Positions 51,661 to 62,855 of a stretch of DNA of 64,000 bases are shown here, piece by piece (position 1 is the stretch's first letter; each line of letters starts with the position of its first letter). This DNA is from Symbiodinium sp. CCMP2592 (lineage: Eukaryota; Sar; Dinophyceae; Suessiales; Symbiodiniaceae), in assembly GCA_905221615.1 (NCBI GenBank), contig CAJNDT010004557.1:925001-989000 (forward strand), in the 5' to 3' direction. A model generated the notes under the pieces. It saw only the letters and a list, made by a program, of their open reading frames with translations. It was not told where the DNA came from and did no database searches. Both the position numbers and the translations under genes were made by a program.

Positions 51661-52181
51661 AGGGACGAAGACAGAAGCCTTACACAGGCTTGTGCTTGTT
51701 GCAAAGGTGTGATGGTGCTCTTAGTTGTTTATGGAGGTTTCCTGCGGGTTCTCCGTGGTTCTTTTAATTGTCCCGAAGTTGAAACACAAGCCGACCATAG
51801 GACCTTACTACAGATGCCAGTGGTTTCATGCATTTTGCACGACATGAAACTAAGGGAGCTACGCCATGCCTTCACAAGGGCTGCATGGCCCGGGTTTTAA
51901 AAGGGTCTGTGAAAAAGGTGTTCTTCATACCGATGTTGGTGAGCCGACTTAACTGTCGGTACTTGATTCAAGTCGTTCAAAACGATGAGAAGCTCAGGTG
52001 TAAGCCCACCCGAACCCTAAACTCCAAACCCTAAGTCGTCATCCTAGACTCTAGACTCTAAACCACACCAAAAGCCCTCTACTACAGAAGCCGAGAAAAT
52101 TAGAAGCACTATTTCGTAGGGCATCCCAGACTACGAGCCCCTTCTATATGGCCACTATACCAACAATTCGAAAGGCTACTA

Positions 52182-52286
52182 GGACCTAGAGTAGGCCCTT
52201 ATTCCCTTTTTTAGGGTTCAGGTTCCCTTATAAGCCCCATTAAACCAAAAAGGGCACCCTTTTTATTCCTAGGTTACTCTTGGGTC
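52182..52286. mobile_element. family H fold-back element
   Basis: GGACCTAGAGTAGGCCC to CTAGGTTACTCTTGGGTC, with TA on both sides and the CCCTTATTCCCTTTTTTAGG core of family H. Confidence 0.7.
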
Positions 52287-52590
52287 TAGGCTAAAGCAAG
52301 GTTCCAAAAATGCCTCCTTTTAGGGGCCTTACTCGCGAGTGGCAAACCCTTCGAGGAGCCGAAGTATTTCCGAACAGCTTCAATCCCTAAACGAAACGAA
52401 TAAACCGAAGCAGTCACAAAAGGTGCTGACAAGACCGACGAAATCTGGGCCAAATCCTAAACTACAACCCTAAGCACTAAACCCTAAACTCTACCCGGTA
52501 AAAGCAAAGCCCTAGCCTAAACCCATCAGAACCTAAAACCCATCTGTCCTATGCTCTCCGGCTCCTTTCTGTCTCCCACTTACGACCCTA

Positions 52591-52697
52591 GGATGTCCAG
52601 TAGTACCCTTATTCCCTTTTTGTAGTCCTAGGTTCCTTATAAAGTTACCCAATACCAAAAAGAGAGGCCTTTTTTCTTCTTAGGTTACTGGGTATCC
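52591..52697. mobile_element. family H fold-back element
   Basis: GGATGTCCAGTAGTACCC pairs with GGTTACTGGGTATCC. It is 107 bp, very similar to the copy at 30835. TA precedes it; the right flank is TG. Confidence 0.85.
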
Positions 52698-52733
52698 TGG
52701 GACCGTAAATCCTAAACTCCCCAAAGCCCTATA

Positions 52734-52836
52734 TGGGTGGTTGTCAAAATTCGGGTCCCTTTTTGGGTACCCTAACTATTACGTGCCATATTATAATTGG
52801 GACCCAAAACCGGACCCTATTTTTGACAACAACCCA
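52734..52836. mobile_element. family A fold-back element
   Basis: TGGGTGGTTGTCAAAATTCG pairs with CTATTTTTGACAACAACCCA, with TA on both sides (52732-52733, 52837-52838). Confidence 0.85.
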
Positions 52837-52839
52837 TAT

Positions 52840-53585
52840 AACCCCAAGCCATAAACCCCTAAACACCAAACTCTGAACCCTAAACCCCAAACCCTATGCA
52901 CTCAAGAGCCCGAGGCCCTTTAACTCGCAACCCTGTTTAGTCCCCGGAACCCCGGAAGGTCTTCAGGAATGAAAAGACATTTAGAACCCTAAAGACCCCA
53001 TAAGCGTCCAGGGCTCCTGAACCAAGTTTTAGAGCACTATATTCACTCAAGGGTTTGGGTAGACTTATTGCCGTAATTCCTTCCAGAACTGGGCCCCCAT
53101 CCCCCTTCCAAACCTCAGCCCCAAACTCTAAGCCCTCATGCGCAGAAAAGGCCACTCTGCCTTAGAACAGCCTAAGCCTTCAACCTCAACCCTAAACCCT
53201 GGACCGTAAACCGCCCGCCTACGTCCATTGTGCGAAGGAGAGGTCGCCAAGCTCATCAAGCGCGACGTCAACTCGGGAGAGGTCGAGGCTGGAAGTTGCC
53301 TTCTAAAGATCATTGAAAAAAGTAGTAGTGATAGCACTATGAACTACTAACCAGTCACAGTAAGAATAATGATGAAACTTGATCATAGCAATCATACTGC
53401 AAGATTGTTATTGCGAGTAGTGCCATTAGTAATAGTTAGTAGTAACAGTTAGTATTAAGAGTGACGCCTAGATAATGGGACGTAGGGTCAAGCCTTTTGG
53501 GTCTCGGTTTCAGGGTTTAAGCCCAAAACGATTCAACCTTAAAAGGGCTTTTGTAGTGGCTCCGTATCAATCTGTATTGTATCTG
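52840..53585. other. intergenic, no recognised gene
   Basis: Scattered heptamers at 52845-52895. AGTAGTAGTGATAG-type degenerate trinucleotides lie at 53320-53460. Minus frames at 52937-53337 show no motif. Confidence 0.4.
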
Positions 53586-53599
53586 TATACATCGTATAC

Positions 53600-53774
53600 A
53601 TATATATATATGTATATGTATGTATGTGTAGGTATGTATATGTATGTATATGTATGTATATGTATGTATGTATGGATAGATGTATGTATGTCTGTATGTA
53701 TGTATGTATGTATGTATGTATGTACTTATGTGTGTATGTATGTACATACGTAGGTATGGAAGTATGTGTATTTC

Positions 53775-53805
<31 letters not shown>

Positions 53806-53850
53806 GTATACATACAATATATGTAATATATATATATATATATATATATA
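53600..53850 (+). repeat. (TATG)n / (TA)n microsatellite
   Basis: About 250 bp. Tyr/Met/Cys-Val or His/Thr/Tyr-rich frames on both strands are translations of the repeat. Confidence 0.95.
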
Positions 53851-54078
53851 TATGGTCACCCCCCCCCATGACAGACCATCCCCTTCAAAACATCGCTCCC
53901 ACCGGCGTGTTCGTGCTTTTTCCGGGGTATCGAGTTTGAGCCCTCCGAACGTATCCCTGGAACCACCAAAAGACTGAGACCAGAAAGCAGCACGATAAGG
54001 CGAGCGGGTGTCCTACCAAGAAAGGAATTACAGAGCACACGTGTATGGATGAGGGTTGTGCTGATACACTACATAGTA

Positions 54079-54424
54079 AGCATTACACAGTAATTTTACT
54101 TGAGTCATATATAGAGCAGATTCCAGCATTTCCAAAATTTCCAAAATTCTCTCCCCTAACTTTCCGGATTTCCAAAATTTCCAAAATTTCCAAAAAGTCC
54201 GCCCTTATGTTTTGGAAAAATCCTGTCGACTAGGTCGGGAAATTTTGGAAATTTTGGAAATTTTGGAAATTTTGGAAATTTTGGAAATTTTGGAAATTTG
54301 GAAATTTTGGAAATTTTGGAAATTTTGGAAATCCGGAAAGTTAGGGGAGAGAATTTTGAAAATTTTGGACATGCTGGAATCTGCTCTATATATGACTCAA
54401 GTAAGAGTACTGTGTAGTGCTTTT
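54079..54424. repeat. large inverted repeat with GGAAATTTT minisatellite
   Basis: The left arm (54079-54196) and right arm (about 54303-54424) match over about 115 bp: ATTACACAGT...TTACTTGAGTCATATATAGA, GCAGATTCCAGCAT, CTCTCCCCTAACTTTCCGGA and the complements. The right side of the loop carries about eleven GGAAATTTT units; the left carries about six of the complement. Confidence 0.9.
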
Positions 54425-54429
54425 AACAC

Positions 54430-56004
54430 TAACGTTGACATTTATATTAATGCTTTTATTACGAATATGCACATTACTAATACTATTATTAACGTTAATA
54501 TTCCTACGCCTACCAATAGTCATATTCATATTGATATTAATGCCAATACTAACAGACACCTGCGTATACTAATGTCCGCAGATATACATACCACTATCTG
54601 AAAAGCAAATATATCAATGCATTCGTGTACTAACGTAGTATATTCGTCTTTAATTTGGCATATACCCAGTTTCCAACGTGACAATATACTACTTGTTAAC
54701 GTCTGGTTATACTGTATTGATATGCTAACTTGCTAAGACACGAATACTGTAATATGCAAGTACACTGACACATGGCAATGGTATACTAACATACGGATAT
54801 ACCAAAAAAGTTGTTAGATAATATACGAATATGATAAATGAAGTAGCATACCAGGGTACTCATACATTAATATGTTAATAATCGAAGATAATAGCACACC
54901 AATATACTAATGTACTCATGCACGAACGTACGCATGCATTAATATACTAAGAGCATACAAACATACAGGTATACAAACATATTACTGTTCGAATACATTA
55001 TAATGTGTTGGTATACTAAGCTGTTTTTATAATCTATCAGTATACTAATATGTCAAAACTAATTATAGTATTGATACGCATACTAGCACGTCCGCGAATA
55101 TTACACTGATGTTAAATTCATCATTAAGACTGATTAAAACTGACATCGACATTGGCACTGGCATTAACACTAATTATCACTAAATATGCTAGTGTACTAA
55201 TATACGAATACTGTAAAAGGCAAGTACACTGACATGTTCACATGCCATTATGCCAACATATTGATATACCTATAAGCTATTAGGGAAAATACGAATATAG
55301 TAAATGTAGTAATAGACCACTATAATAATATACTAATATACTACTACGTTAACATACGAATATCATGATACACCAATATACTAATGTACTCATGCACCAA
55401 CGTACTAATATATTCGCGCAATCTTCAACTATGCAAATATACTTTTGTTCGAGTACATTACTGTATTATATTAAGCTAAAAATTTACGAATCAATCAGTA
55501 TATTCACATATCAAAACTATTTCTAATACTGACACTAATACCAGCACTTCTGTGAATAATAAACAGATACCAAAACCAGCATTCAGACTGATACTAATAC
55601 TAACACGAGTACTATTACTGACATTGACATCGACACTGGCACTAACACCAGCACGAACATAATCACGAGTTCATATTTACTATTATTGCTATGTATACTT
55701 TTATTCAACACTAATACTAATGCTGATGCTAATACTAATACTAAATACCAATACCAATACTAGTACTGAAGCAGTACCCATCCTAATATCAATACTACCA
55801 CAAAACTATTACCCATATGAACACTGATACCCGGATTAGGACTACTACGAACAATGACAGCAGTACTAAGAATAGAACCAAGAACAATACATATTAATCC
55901 TAACACTAATACTAGTACTAATACTAGCTACTAATTCTAATACTCATACTCAGACCAATACTAATGTCACCACTACTGCTGCTACTGCTACTGCTACTAC
56001 TACG

Positions 56005-56035
<31 letters not shown>

Positions 56036-56380
56036 GTACACATAGTTAATACTAAAACTAATACTGATACTCATACTAGTCACTAATGCTAATACTAATA
56101 CTCATACTAATACTAATACCAATACTAATGCTACCACTACTACTACTGCGCGACAACTATTGCTAGTACGACGACTACTACTATTAACATCAATACACAT
56201 ACTTAATGCTAATACTAAGAGTAATACTAATTCGAATACTATTACTAACACGAAACATCCTAATATCAATACTACCACAAAACTAATACTAATGCTAACA
56301 CTGATACAAGAATTAAGATCTACAAACAGTAATAGTGGTACGAAGAGCAGAATTGAGATTAAGATTGGGACTAGGAGCGC
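54430..56380 (+). repeat. degenerate ACTAAT / TACTAA low-complexity tract
   Basis: About 1.95 kb dominated by (T)ACTAAT, ATACTAATAC and CATACTAATATAC on the plus strand, with marked depletion of G. A clean (CTA)n run lies at about 55975-56035. Frames rich in Leu/Val (minus) or Asn/Thr (plus) are repeat translations. Confidence 0.85.
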
Positions 56381-56551
56381 TGCATGCATGTGAAGAAATT
56401 TCCAAAAATTGCAAACCATCTAAAAGAACATTTTGGAATTGAGTTTGGGAGAAGTGTCTGTCGCCTATCCGTTGACAGATCCTGCCTGGGGACGCACGCC
56501 ACCCTTCCCCTTCCCCACGACGGTCTGTCATGGGGGGGGGGGGGGGTGAGC

Positions 56552-56552
<1 letters not shown>

Positions 56553-56582
<30 letters not shown>

Positions 56583-56722
56583 CATACATATGTACATACA
56601 TTATATATATATATGCACACATGCATGCATGTATACATACGTACATACATATGAATATATATATATACACACACACACATATACATACATAACTTTATAC
56701 ATACACACACATATATATATAA
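56553..56722. repeat. (AT)n / (CATA)n microsatellite
   Basis: The inverted counterpart of 53600-53850. Confidence 0.95.
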
Positions 56723-56779
56723 GATCATATATTCAGGTTCATACTCGTGACCCATGGTTCTGGCTTAACAGGGCTTAGT

Positions 56780-57430
56780 ATACCTGAAACCACATCCAGC
56801 AGGTGGAGATTAATGGGTCGAACCAGACGATGCCAATGCAGAGCGTGTGGCGAACTCAGACTGCGGCGGCGTCTCTTTTCTTGGGGGAGGATCTGCCCCA
56901 AACACTGAAGTGCTGATTTGGTAATTTCAGATCCTCTTATTGGATTCCCAAACGGTCCGGTAAACTGCCCTAAACCCCTAAACCCGAAATCCTAAACACT
57001 GAAACCCTGAGCCATAAACCCCTGAGGACCCTTTCTTTGTGCAAGATCCTCGGAGCATTGGCAGACTGTAAGGCCGAAAGCCCAGCCCCAAGCCAGCCCT
57101 CCACATCATAAGCCCTAACAAATACCATGCTGTTCAGTGGTACGCTTTTTTACTTTCAGGTTTCTGGGCTTCTATTCTAAGATAAGAAGCCTCAAAAGTA
57201 TATACTTTTTCCCAGTGGGTTACTGAACAGCCTAGAATAATCGAGGTAGGGGTTAGATGTTTTGGATTTTAGGAACAGAGGGGCCATGGGGACTAGGTGT
57301 TTAACCTAAAACCCAAAAACCCTAAGCCCCTAACCTCCTAAGCCTTAAACCCTTAAAGACGAGCCGAGACTTCGATGAAAGGAAAGGCAGATGAATGAAT
57401 GAAGCGAAACCCTCGTAGAACCCGTAAAGT
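56780..57430. other. intergenic with a TGCTGTTCAGT hairpin
   Basis: At about 57139-57230, CTGTTCAGTGGTACGC and CCCAGTGGGTTACTGAACAG face each other around GGCTTCTATTCTAAGATAAGAAGCC, a fold-back element of about 90 bp. The rest is unassigned. Confidence 0.5.
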
Positions 57431-57435
57431 TTCCC

Positions 57436-57565
57436 GGTTTAGGATTTAGGGTTTAGGGTTTTAGGGTTTAGGGTTTTAGGGTTGTAGGGTTTTAGGGTTT
57501 TAGGGTTTAGGGTTTTAGGGTTTTAGGGTTTAGGGTTTTAGGGTTTAGGGTTTAGGGTTTAGTGG
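57436..57565 (+). repeat. telomere-like array, well conserved
   Basis: About 18 units of TTTAGGG or TTTTAGGG with very few other variants; one of the cleanest arrays in the window. Confidence 0.95.
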
Positions 57566-57799
57566 GGCCCTGAAAGAAACCCCATGAAACACGAAAGCGG
57601 ACTGTGACTGGAGCCCCAAACACAAACCGCTGGGAATGAAACCCCCTCGGGGTGCAGGGTCTGTAACTTTTCTGGTCAATAATATCGAAGCACCCTAAAC
57701 CCTAAACCCTAAACCCCCTGAAGCCTGAAATTCCAAATAGCTGGGTTCGGGTCAAGGAGTTAAAGTTTTAGGGTCAGGGTATGAGGACCTATAGTTCCA

Positions 57800-57900
57800 C
57801 GGTTGATGATATAAATCCTGCATTACCTTAAGGGCCCTAAATTATGGGAATTATAGTATATTCCTTATTGTGGCTAATGCAGGGTTTATATCATCAACCG
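57800..57900. mobile_element. family I fold-back element
   Basis: CGGTTGATGATATAAATCC pairs exactly with GGTTTATATCATCAACCG (apart from one base). TA follows at 57901-57902; the left flank is CA. Its interior is inverted relative to the 33703 copy. Confidence 0.85.
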
Positions 57901-57985
57901 TAGTATTATTGAGGCCTTGCCTTGGGCTGGCGCAGTCCTATACCCTAAGAACTAAAACTTCACAAACTCTACCCACTGCCTAGGC

Positions 57986-58056
57986 CCCCAAAGTATGTAG
58001 AATAATCGCCTTTGAAAGGTTTTGGGCCTGTGTTTTACATACTTCTGGGGTCTAGG
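57986..58056. mobile_element. short fold-back repeat
   Basis: TAGGCCCCCAAAGTATGTAG pairs with ACATACTTCTGGGGTCTAGG. The inner part is CCTTTGAAAGG. Confidence 0.6.
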
Positions 58057-58214
58057 TGAACCCTAAACTCAAACTGAACCTTTATGAAACGCTACACCTA
58101 CCACCTTCTAGGTGCCAGTTCATGGCGTGACCGCGACTGTCAGCTCCCTCTTGCCGGACCTCTCTCTTTGCCCTGCACCTACGGTGTTGATCCGTCAGAG
58201 ACGACCACCCATGA

Positions 58215-58350
58215 ACCATTGTGTATACGCATGTGTATGCATGTATATTTATATGTATGTATACAAGTATATAGAGAAAGAGGGAGACAGAGAGAGAGAG
58301 AGAGAGAGACAGATTCTTGTGTATACATATGTGTATGTGTATACAGGTAT
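58215..58350. repeat. (TATG)n / (GA)n microsatellite
   Basis: TGTATGCATGTATA, then GAGAGAGAGAGAGAGAGA, then GTATACATATGTGTATG. Confidence 0.9.
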
Positions 58351-58399
58351 GGGAGCATGTATGCACAGACTATGTAGACATAGATCTTGTGGATACGGC

Positions 58400-60040
58400 G
58401 CAACATAGAGCTCTTCCTAGCGGCTACAACGATTAGTCTCGTGAAGAAAAGGTTGTTATTCACTTTTTCTAGCGTGGTTACTGCAGGTCCCACTGGCAGT
58501 AGGCTACAATGAAGGTTCTCTGTGGCTTCCTGGGGTCTTGAAAACGCTAGTGTAGATTCGATGCGAGAAGGCTTGGTTGAAAGAGTCATTAGTTTACGGA
58601 TGTTGTAGGACTTAAGCCTTTCTCCAGAGCCGAGCGACCACCTCGCTCTCAATAGCGAAAAAGGGTTCTGTGATCAAGTCGCTGCAAACTGAGAACTCTG
58701 GTCCCAGACCCTAGCCCCTGCAGCCTTAAACCATCTTACACGTATACAACCTGAAAGCCTATAGGCACCTAAACCCTACATGAGTCATCGAGGACTTCGG
58801 TGCACTGACGAGGGCTCCGCCGGCTGGCACTCGCGAAGCCATCGTCGCAAAAGTTGGCCACTGCCTTGTAATTGTTGGGCCAAGCCTGAATAGACCCGCT
58901 ACACCTGCGAATGAATACTCTATATCCGAAAACTCTAGAGCCCTAGACTTTAGGGTACTGTGGGACTTGGCTTGCTAGCCTGATCCCAATCTGTTTTCCG
59001 CAGAAAACTAACTGTAAGAAGATATGAGAAATTTTCAAGTTCGTGTTTTAGGGTTTAGGGGGTTTTGGTTCATCATAACAAGGTGCCCGAAACTTGGAGC
59101 AGGTAAAGCCTCTGCGCGTCATAAAGAAGGAACCTGATTAGCCCTAAACGGCATTGTACCTTGGTAGTATATGTATGTTGACCCTGGTTTACCTTCAACT
59201 GACTTAGGAACCCTCTTGACGGCCAAAAGCACAAAAGCATCGGTACATGGATCCTTTGGCCTCTTACTCCAAAGTTCTTACTGCAGAACCCTCAACATGC
59301 CCCGCTAGAATCCCGAAAGGAACCCCATAATGGACCCTGGGAAAAAAGCTCCCCTATCCTATGTCCAGGCTGGTTGTTCTGGCGCCAGCCCTTCCCTGCT
59401 TCATGCTGCCGTATCAGGCCGGCAGTAAAGGTTTAGGAGGAGTTTGGGGGGCTTAGGGCTTCTTGTTACCATCCCTAGTCTGATGTCTAGTCTACAAACC
59501 CCTTGAGCGCAGCAGCCGGGTGTGAATCAGGGGTCTACCCTGCTAAGCACCAAGAGGATTCCCTGCATCAATCAGAGGAGTCGGAATAGTCGGGAAGATT
59601 GTTGCTCAGTGTGTTTTGTCTCTGTGTGGTGTAGTAGCATACTGTACCCCAAACCCTATTCATGGAGTTACGGTCCCCAAACCAAAACCAGCATGGCTTT
59701 TCGTGACCTAATTTGCATGCACAGCCCCACCTTGAACAGGTGGCCTTCCACATACGGGAGGCGGAGTATCTCATCGCCGCTTGTCGGTTGGCAAGGCGTT
59801 CGGGTGCTTCATGGTCTTGGATTTTCGTGTTTTGAGGTTTAGGAGAGTTTAGGTACCGTGAGGTTCCCAGTACTACGGTTTACGTTGGGTTTTGGTTGCA
59901 GGGTTCAGTGATTCGCTCCGCCGAATACTTGAATACTACTATCGTAAACCGGCGTGTTTACCAGCTCAGGGCGTAGGAAGCCGATCCTGGATGTACAAGT
60001 GCACTCTGCACTCGCCGGAAATTCCAAAACTCTAAAACCA
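58400..60040. other. intergenic, no recognised gene
   Basis: The minus frame from 58652 and the plus frame at 59522-59842 are open but show no motif. Heptamers occur only sporadically (59050-59065). Confidence 0.4.
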
Positions 60041-60049
60041 AAAGACCCA

Positions 60050-60155
60050 AATCCTAGACCCCAAACCCCAGACCCCAAACCCCAGACCCTAAACCCTAAA
60101 CCCCAAACCCCTAAACGCTAATCTCCCAAACCCTAAACCCCTAAACCCAAACCCC
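60050..60155 (-). repeat. telomere-like array, CCCAGACCCCAAACC type
   Basis: CCCCAAACCCCAGA units pass into CCCTAAACCCC. Confidence 0.8.
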
Positions 60156-61029
60156 TAAAGCCTCTTACAGGACCCAGCCCTCGAAAGCCCACGACCCTCA
60201 ACTCCAGAACGCCTTGTGGGCTCTTGGGCACCTAAGTTTATACGATAATACACACCAATCAAGCCATAGGATCGGGTTATGATAGGGGTTAAGGGTTGGG
60301 GCTTGGGGAGAACATGCACAAATGCGATGAAAAGAACCAAAAACCTGTTCCAATTTTCAAGGCCTCTACGTTGCAGAAGATATTGTTTGGGGCTTCTGCT
60401 CGATGTTGTTCTGAGGAGATGATGCGCGAGGACGTGGCGATTCAGGGTTTTGGGTTTTGTTTCTTATAGAGTTAAGTTTACGGTGCTAGATCTCGGGCTC
60501 TTCCGGTTTACGGTTCTAGCTTTTGATCTGCGAAGCTTCGGGCTTCACTCCTCAAGGTCTTGTTTGCGGCTTTGGGGTTTTTGTGCAGGGTGTGAGGTGA
60601 GCCTTATTCTCAGACAGGCTCGTCGTAGCACCATCCTTGCAACTCTTCAACTGTCCCCGACCCAAAAAAAGCCAAAGCCTCTCATAGACCCAGACTTGAA
60701 GCAGTAGCATCTATAACGACTTCTTTGGCAGAAACGACCGCGATTTGGCGAGTCGTGAGTGCAAGTCAGCGGCACTGTTTCAAGGCTTGTCTATGCCTGA
60801 CGTCTTACTGGCCGAACGGTGCAAAACTGCTTGTGAAAAACCCTAAACGCCAAACCCTAACCTCTAGACCCTAAACCCTAGACCCCAAACTCGAAACTTA
60901 AACCCGAAACCCAAGCCCACAGCATTTAGAGCCACAGAAGTTGACGCAGGACAGGCCGAAGTTCGCGAAGCGCTTGCGAACAAAGTTTGAGGCCTCAACT
61001 GGGGTCCATGAGGAGACGTTACAAGAGTT

Positions 61030-61285
61030 TCTGGCTAAGGGTTTAGAGGGCTTAGGGTTCAGGGCTTAGGGCGTAGGGTTTATAAGGCTTATATAGAGTC
61101 TGGAGTATATGGGGTTTTAGGGCTTGGGGCTTATAGGGCTTAGGGTTTATAAGGCTGATAAGGATACATAGGGTTTATAGAGTTTACAAGGTTTAGGGTT
61201 CAGGGCTTTTTGGGCTTAGGGTACATAGGGCTTAGGCTTAATAAGGCTTATGAGGGTTCAGAAGGGTTAGGGTTCATAGGGCTTA
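61030..61285 (+). repeat. degenerate heptamer/nonamer tract (GGGCTTAGGGTTTATAAGGC)
   Basis: GGGTTTATAAGGCTTATA, GGGCTTAGGGTTCAGGGC and similar; a related tract lies at 61500-61650. Confidence 0.75.
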
Positions 61286-61495
61286 GGGTTTTTGGTTTGG
61301 GATTAGGATTTGTTAGGGGCCTTGGCGGTCTTTGGTGGAGGGCGTAGGGTTTAGGCTCGAGACTTGCCTAGGGTGTTTGTCTCCATGCAGTGTGTCATGT
61401 GTGCAGAAGATGATGTGGGAAGAGGTATTAAGGTATATGGAGACAGGAGTATCACTGTCGCTGTAAGGCAGTGTCGATATGGTCGCTCCGCCTTT
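61265..61495 (+). pseudogene. decayed upstream copy of the 61630-61850 segment
   Basis: CTTGGCGGTCTTTGGTGGAGG, TTTAGGCTCGAGACTTGC, GTCTCCATGCA, TCATGTGTGCAGAAGATG, TGTCGCTGTAAGGCAG and TGTCGATATGGTCGCT match the downstream copy in order, with small gaps that shift the reading frame and a TAA where the other copy has a Gln codon. Confidence 0.6.
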
Positions 61496-61754
61496 GTAGG
61501 GCTCAGGGCAAAAAGGGCTTGGGGTTTATGAGGCTTCGGGTTCGTGGAGCTTAGGGCCTAGGGTTTAGGGTTTATTTATAGGGCTTAAGGTACATAGGGC
61601 TCTGGGTTTTTGAGGCTTAGGGCTCATATGGCTTTGGGTTTGGGGTTTAGGATTTCTTCGACGTGAGGCTTTGGCGGTCTTAAGTGGTGGGCATAGTGTG
61701 TAGGCTCGAGACTTGCTTATCTGTCTCCATGCATAATATGTCAGGGTATGTGTC

Positions 61755-62114
61755 ATGTCTCAGAAGATGTTGGAAGAGCGTTTGGAGACTGAAGTATCAG
61801 TTGCATCCCTGTCGCTGCAGCGCAGCGTCGATATGGTCGCTAACCCTGTTGGATTGGCCCTGCGGTTGAAGAATACAAACTTACAAACCCTCAAAGCACC
61901 AAATCTTCTCCTCTTCCTGCGCCAGTTGGCCAGCGGCGGCAAAGGGGGTTCTGCAATCCTGGAGGAGCTCGAGGCATCGGAGCGGGGGTTTAGATGTTGT
62001 TCATTTTTTATATTGTTTTTTTCAAGTTGCGTTGGGTTGATACTCCGAGACTCTCAGTCCCAAGTATCCAGGGTTAACTCCACAAGATACCCGAAACATG
62101 TCTCTGTAATGTAA
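61755..62114 (+). CDS. hypothetical protein-like open frame, 119 codons
   Basis: ATG start. The first 75 residues look like a soluble helical protein: MSQKMLEERLETEVSVASLS, then LQRSVDMVANPVGLALRLKN, then LLLFLRQLASGGKGGSAILE. A Cys/Phe-rich tail from about residue 80 may be intron read-through. A partial, frame-disrupted duplicate of the 5' part lies 0.36 kb upstream, which supports this being a distinct sequence unit. No known family is recognised; it could be a first exon. Confidence 0.35.
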   Translation: MSQKMLEERLETEVSVASLSLQRSVDMVANPVGLALRLKNTNLQTLKAPNLLLFLRQLASGGKGGSAILEELEASERGFRCCSFFILFFSSCVGLILRDSQSQVSRVNSTRYPKHVSVM

Positions 62115-62119
62115 GGTGC

Positions 62120-62695
62120 AGTACTTTGTGGAGTCCTCGGTTTAGGGTTTAGGGCCAAAGATGACATAGAACTTGTAACATCTCCCACGCATGATCCAGT
62201 CGGGCTACGACATCGATGAGAGCGTCGAGTAGCTCTGAGACGAACGGGCGACAGGTCCAAAGAGGGTTGACCATGATTGTCCAAACAAAGTAGACTAGCC
62301 TGCTGGCATTTCATGCACAATTCCCATGCAGACGTGATTATACTGTTTGCTACTGTTTGCGTGCTTTGGTGGAGCTTAGGCTAGGACCCAAGACCGTCGA
62401 GAGGGTTCTTTCCTCGTGCGACTGCATGCATGATTGATCGACCTTTCGAAACTCGTGCTCGTGAAACTGCATCTGCGCTCCATGTGATTCAGGCCCATGT
62501 GATTTAGGCTGCTTCGGGACACTTCACTAGCCAATGATGTTATTAGGGTGAAGTTGCTTGGCATGTGGGGTGGTCCGACATGCACTGCACAGCAACCGCG
62601 TTGTGGCCACTGTGTGTGCTCTGTGCTTCGGAACCTGAGGGCACGTCATTCATGGAAAGCGGCTCAGGGTTGCAGGTTCAGGCTGGAGGTGCTAG
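62120..62695. other. intergenic, no recognised gene
   Basis: Minus frames at 62054-62320 and 62376-62585 show no motif. A short direct repeat TACTGTTTGC occurs twice at about 62340-62360. Confidence 0.4.
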
Positions 62696-62697
62696 AT

Positions 62698-62855
62698 TCT
62701 AGGTTTTGGGGTTTAGAGTTTCAGGGTTCAGGGTTTAGGGTTTAGGGGTTTGGGGTTTCAGGGCTTAGGGTTTAGGGTTCAGGGTTCAGGGTTTAGAGGT
62801 TTGGGGTTTCAGGGCTTAGGGTTTCAAGGTTTAGGGTTTCAGGTTTCAGGTCTAG
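62698..62855 (+). repeat. telomere-like array, TTTAGGG/TTCAGGG
   Basis: It includes a direct repeat of GGTTTGGGGTTTCAGGGCTT at about 62747 and 62799. Confidence 0.85.

Larger units (their letters stand above)
53590..56722. other. 3.1-kb block bounded by inverted microsatellite / poly-C arms
   Basis: Left border: (TATG)n, (TA)n, then GGTCACCCCCCCCCATGACAGACC (53854-53877, shown without its neighbours). Right border: the inverted sequence GGTCTGTCATG, a run of 15 or more G, TGAG, (AT)n, then (CATA)n (56522-56722). Enclosed are a palindrome (54079-54424) and a degenerate ACTAAT repeat (54430-56380). Inverted complex borders of this kind suggest a mobile or amplified unit, but no transposase frame is present. 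Confidence 0.5.

Noticed and set aside
53475-53977. Open frames rich in Tyr, Met, Cys, Val or Thr, His, Ile across 53.5-53.9 kb and 56.4-56.8 kb
   Set aside because: Translations of TATG/CATA and TA microsatellites on both strands.
57436-57565. True chromosome end at a clean TTTAGGG array
   Set aside because: The array is internal, short, and unique-type sequence continues on both sides; arrays in this window occur in both orientations.
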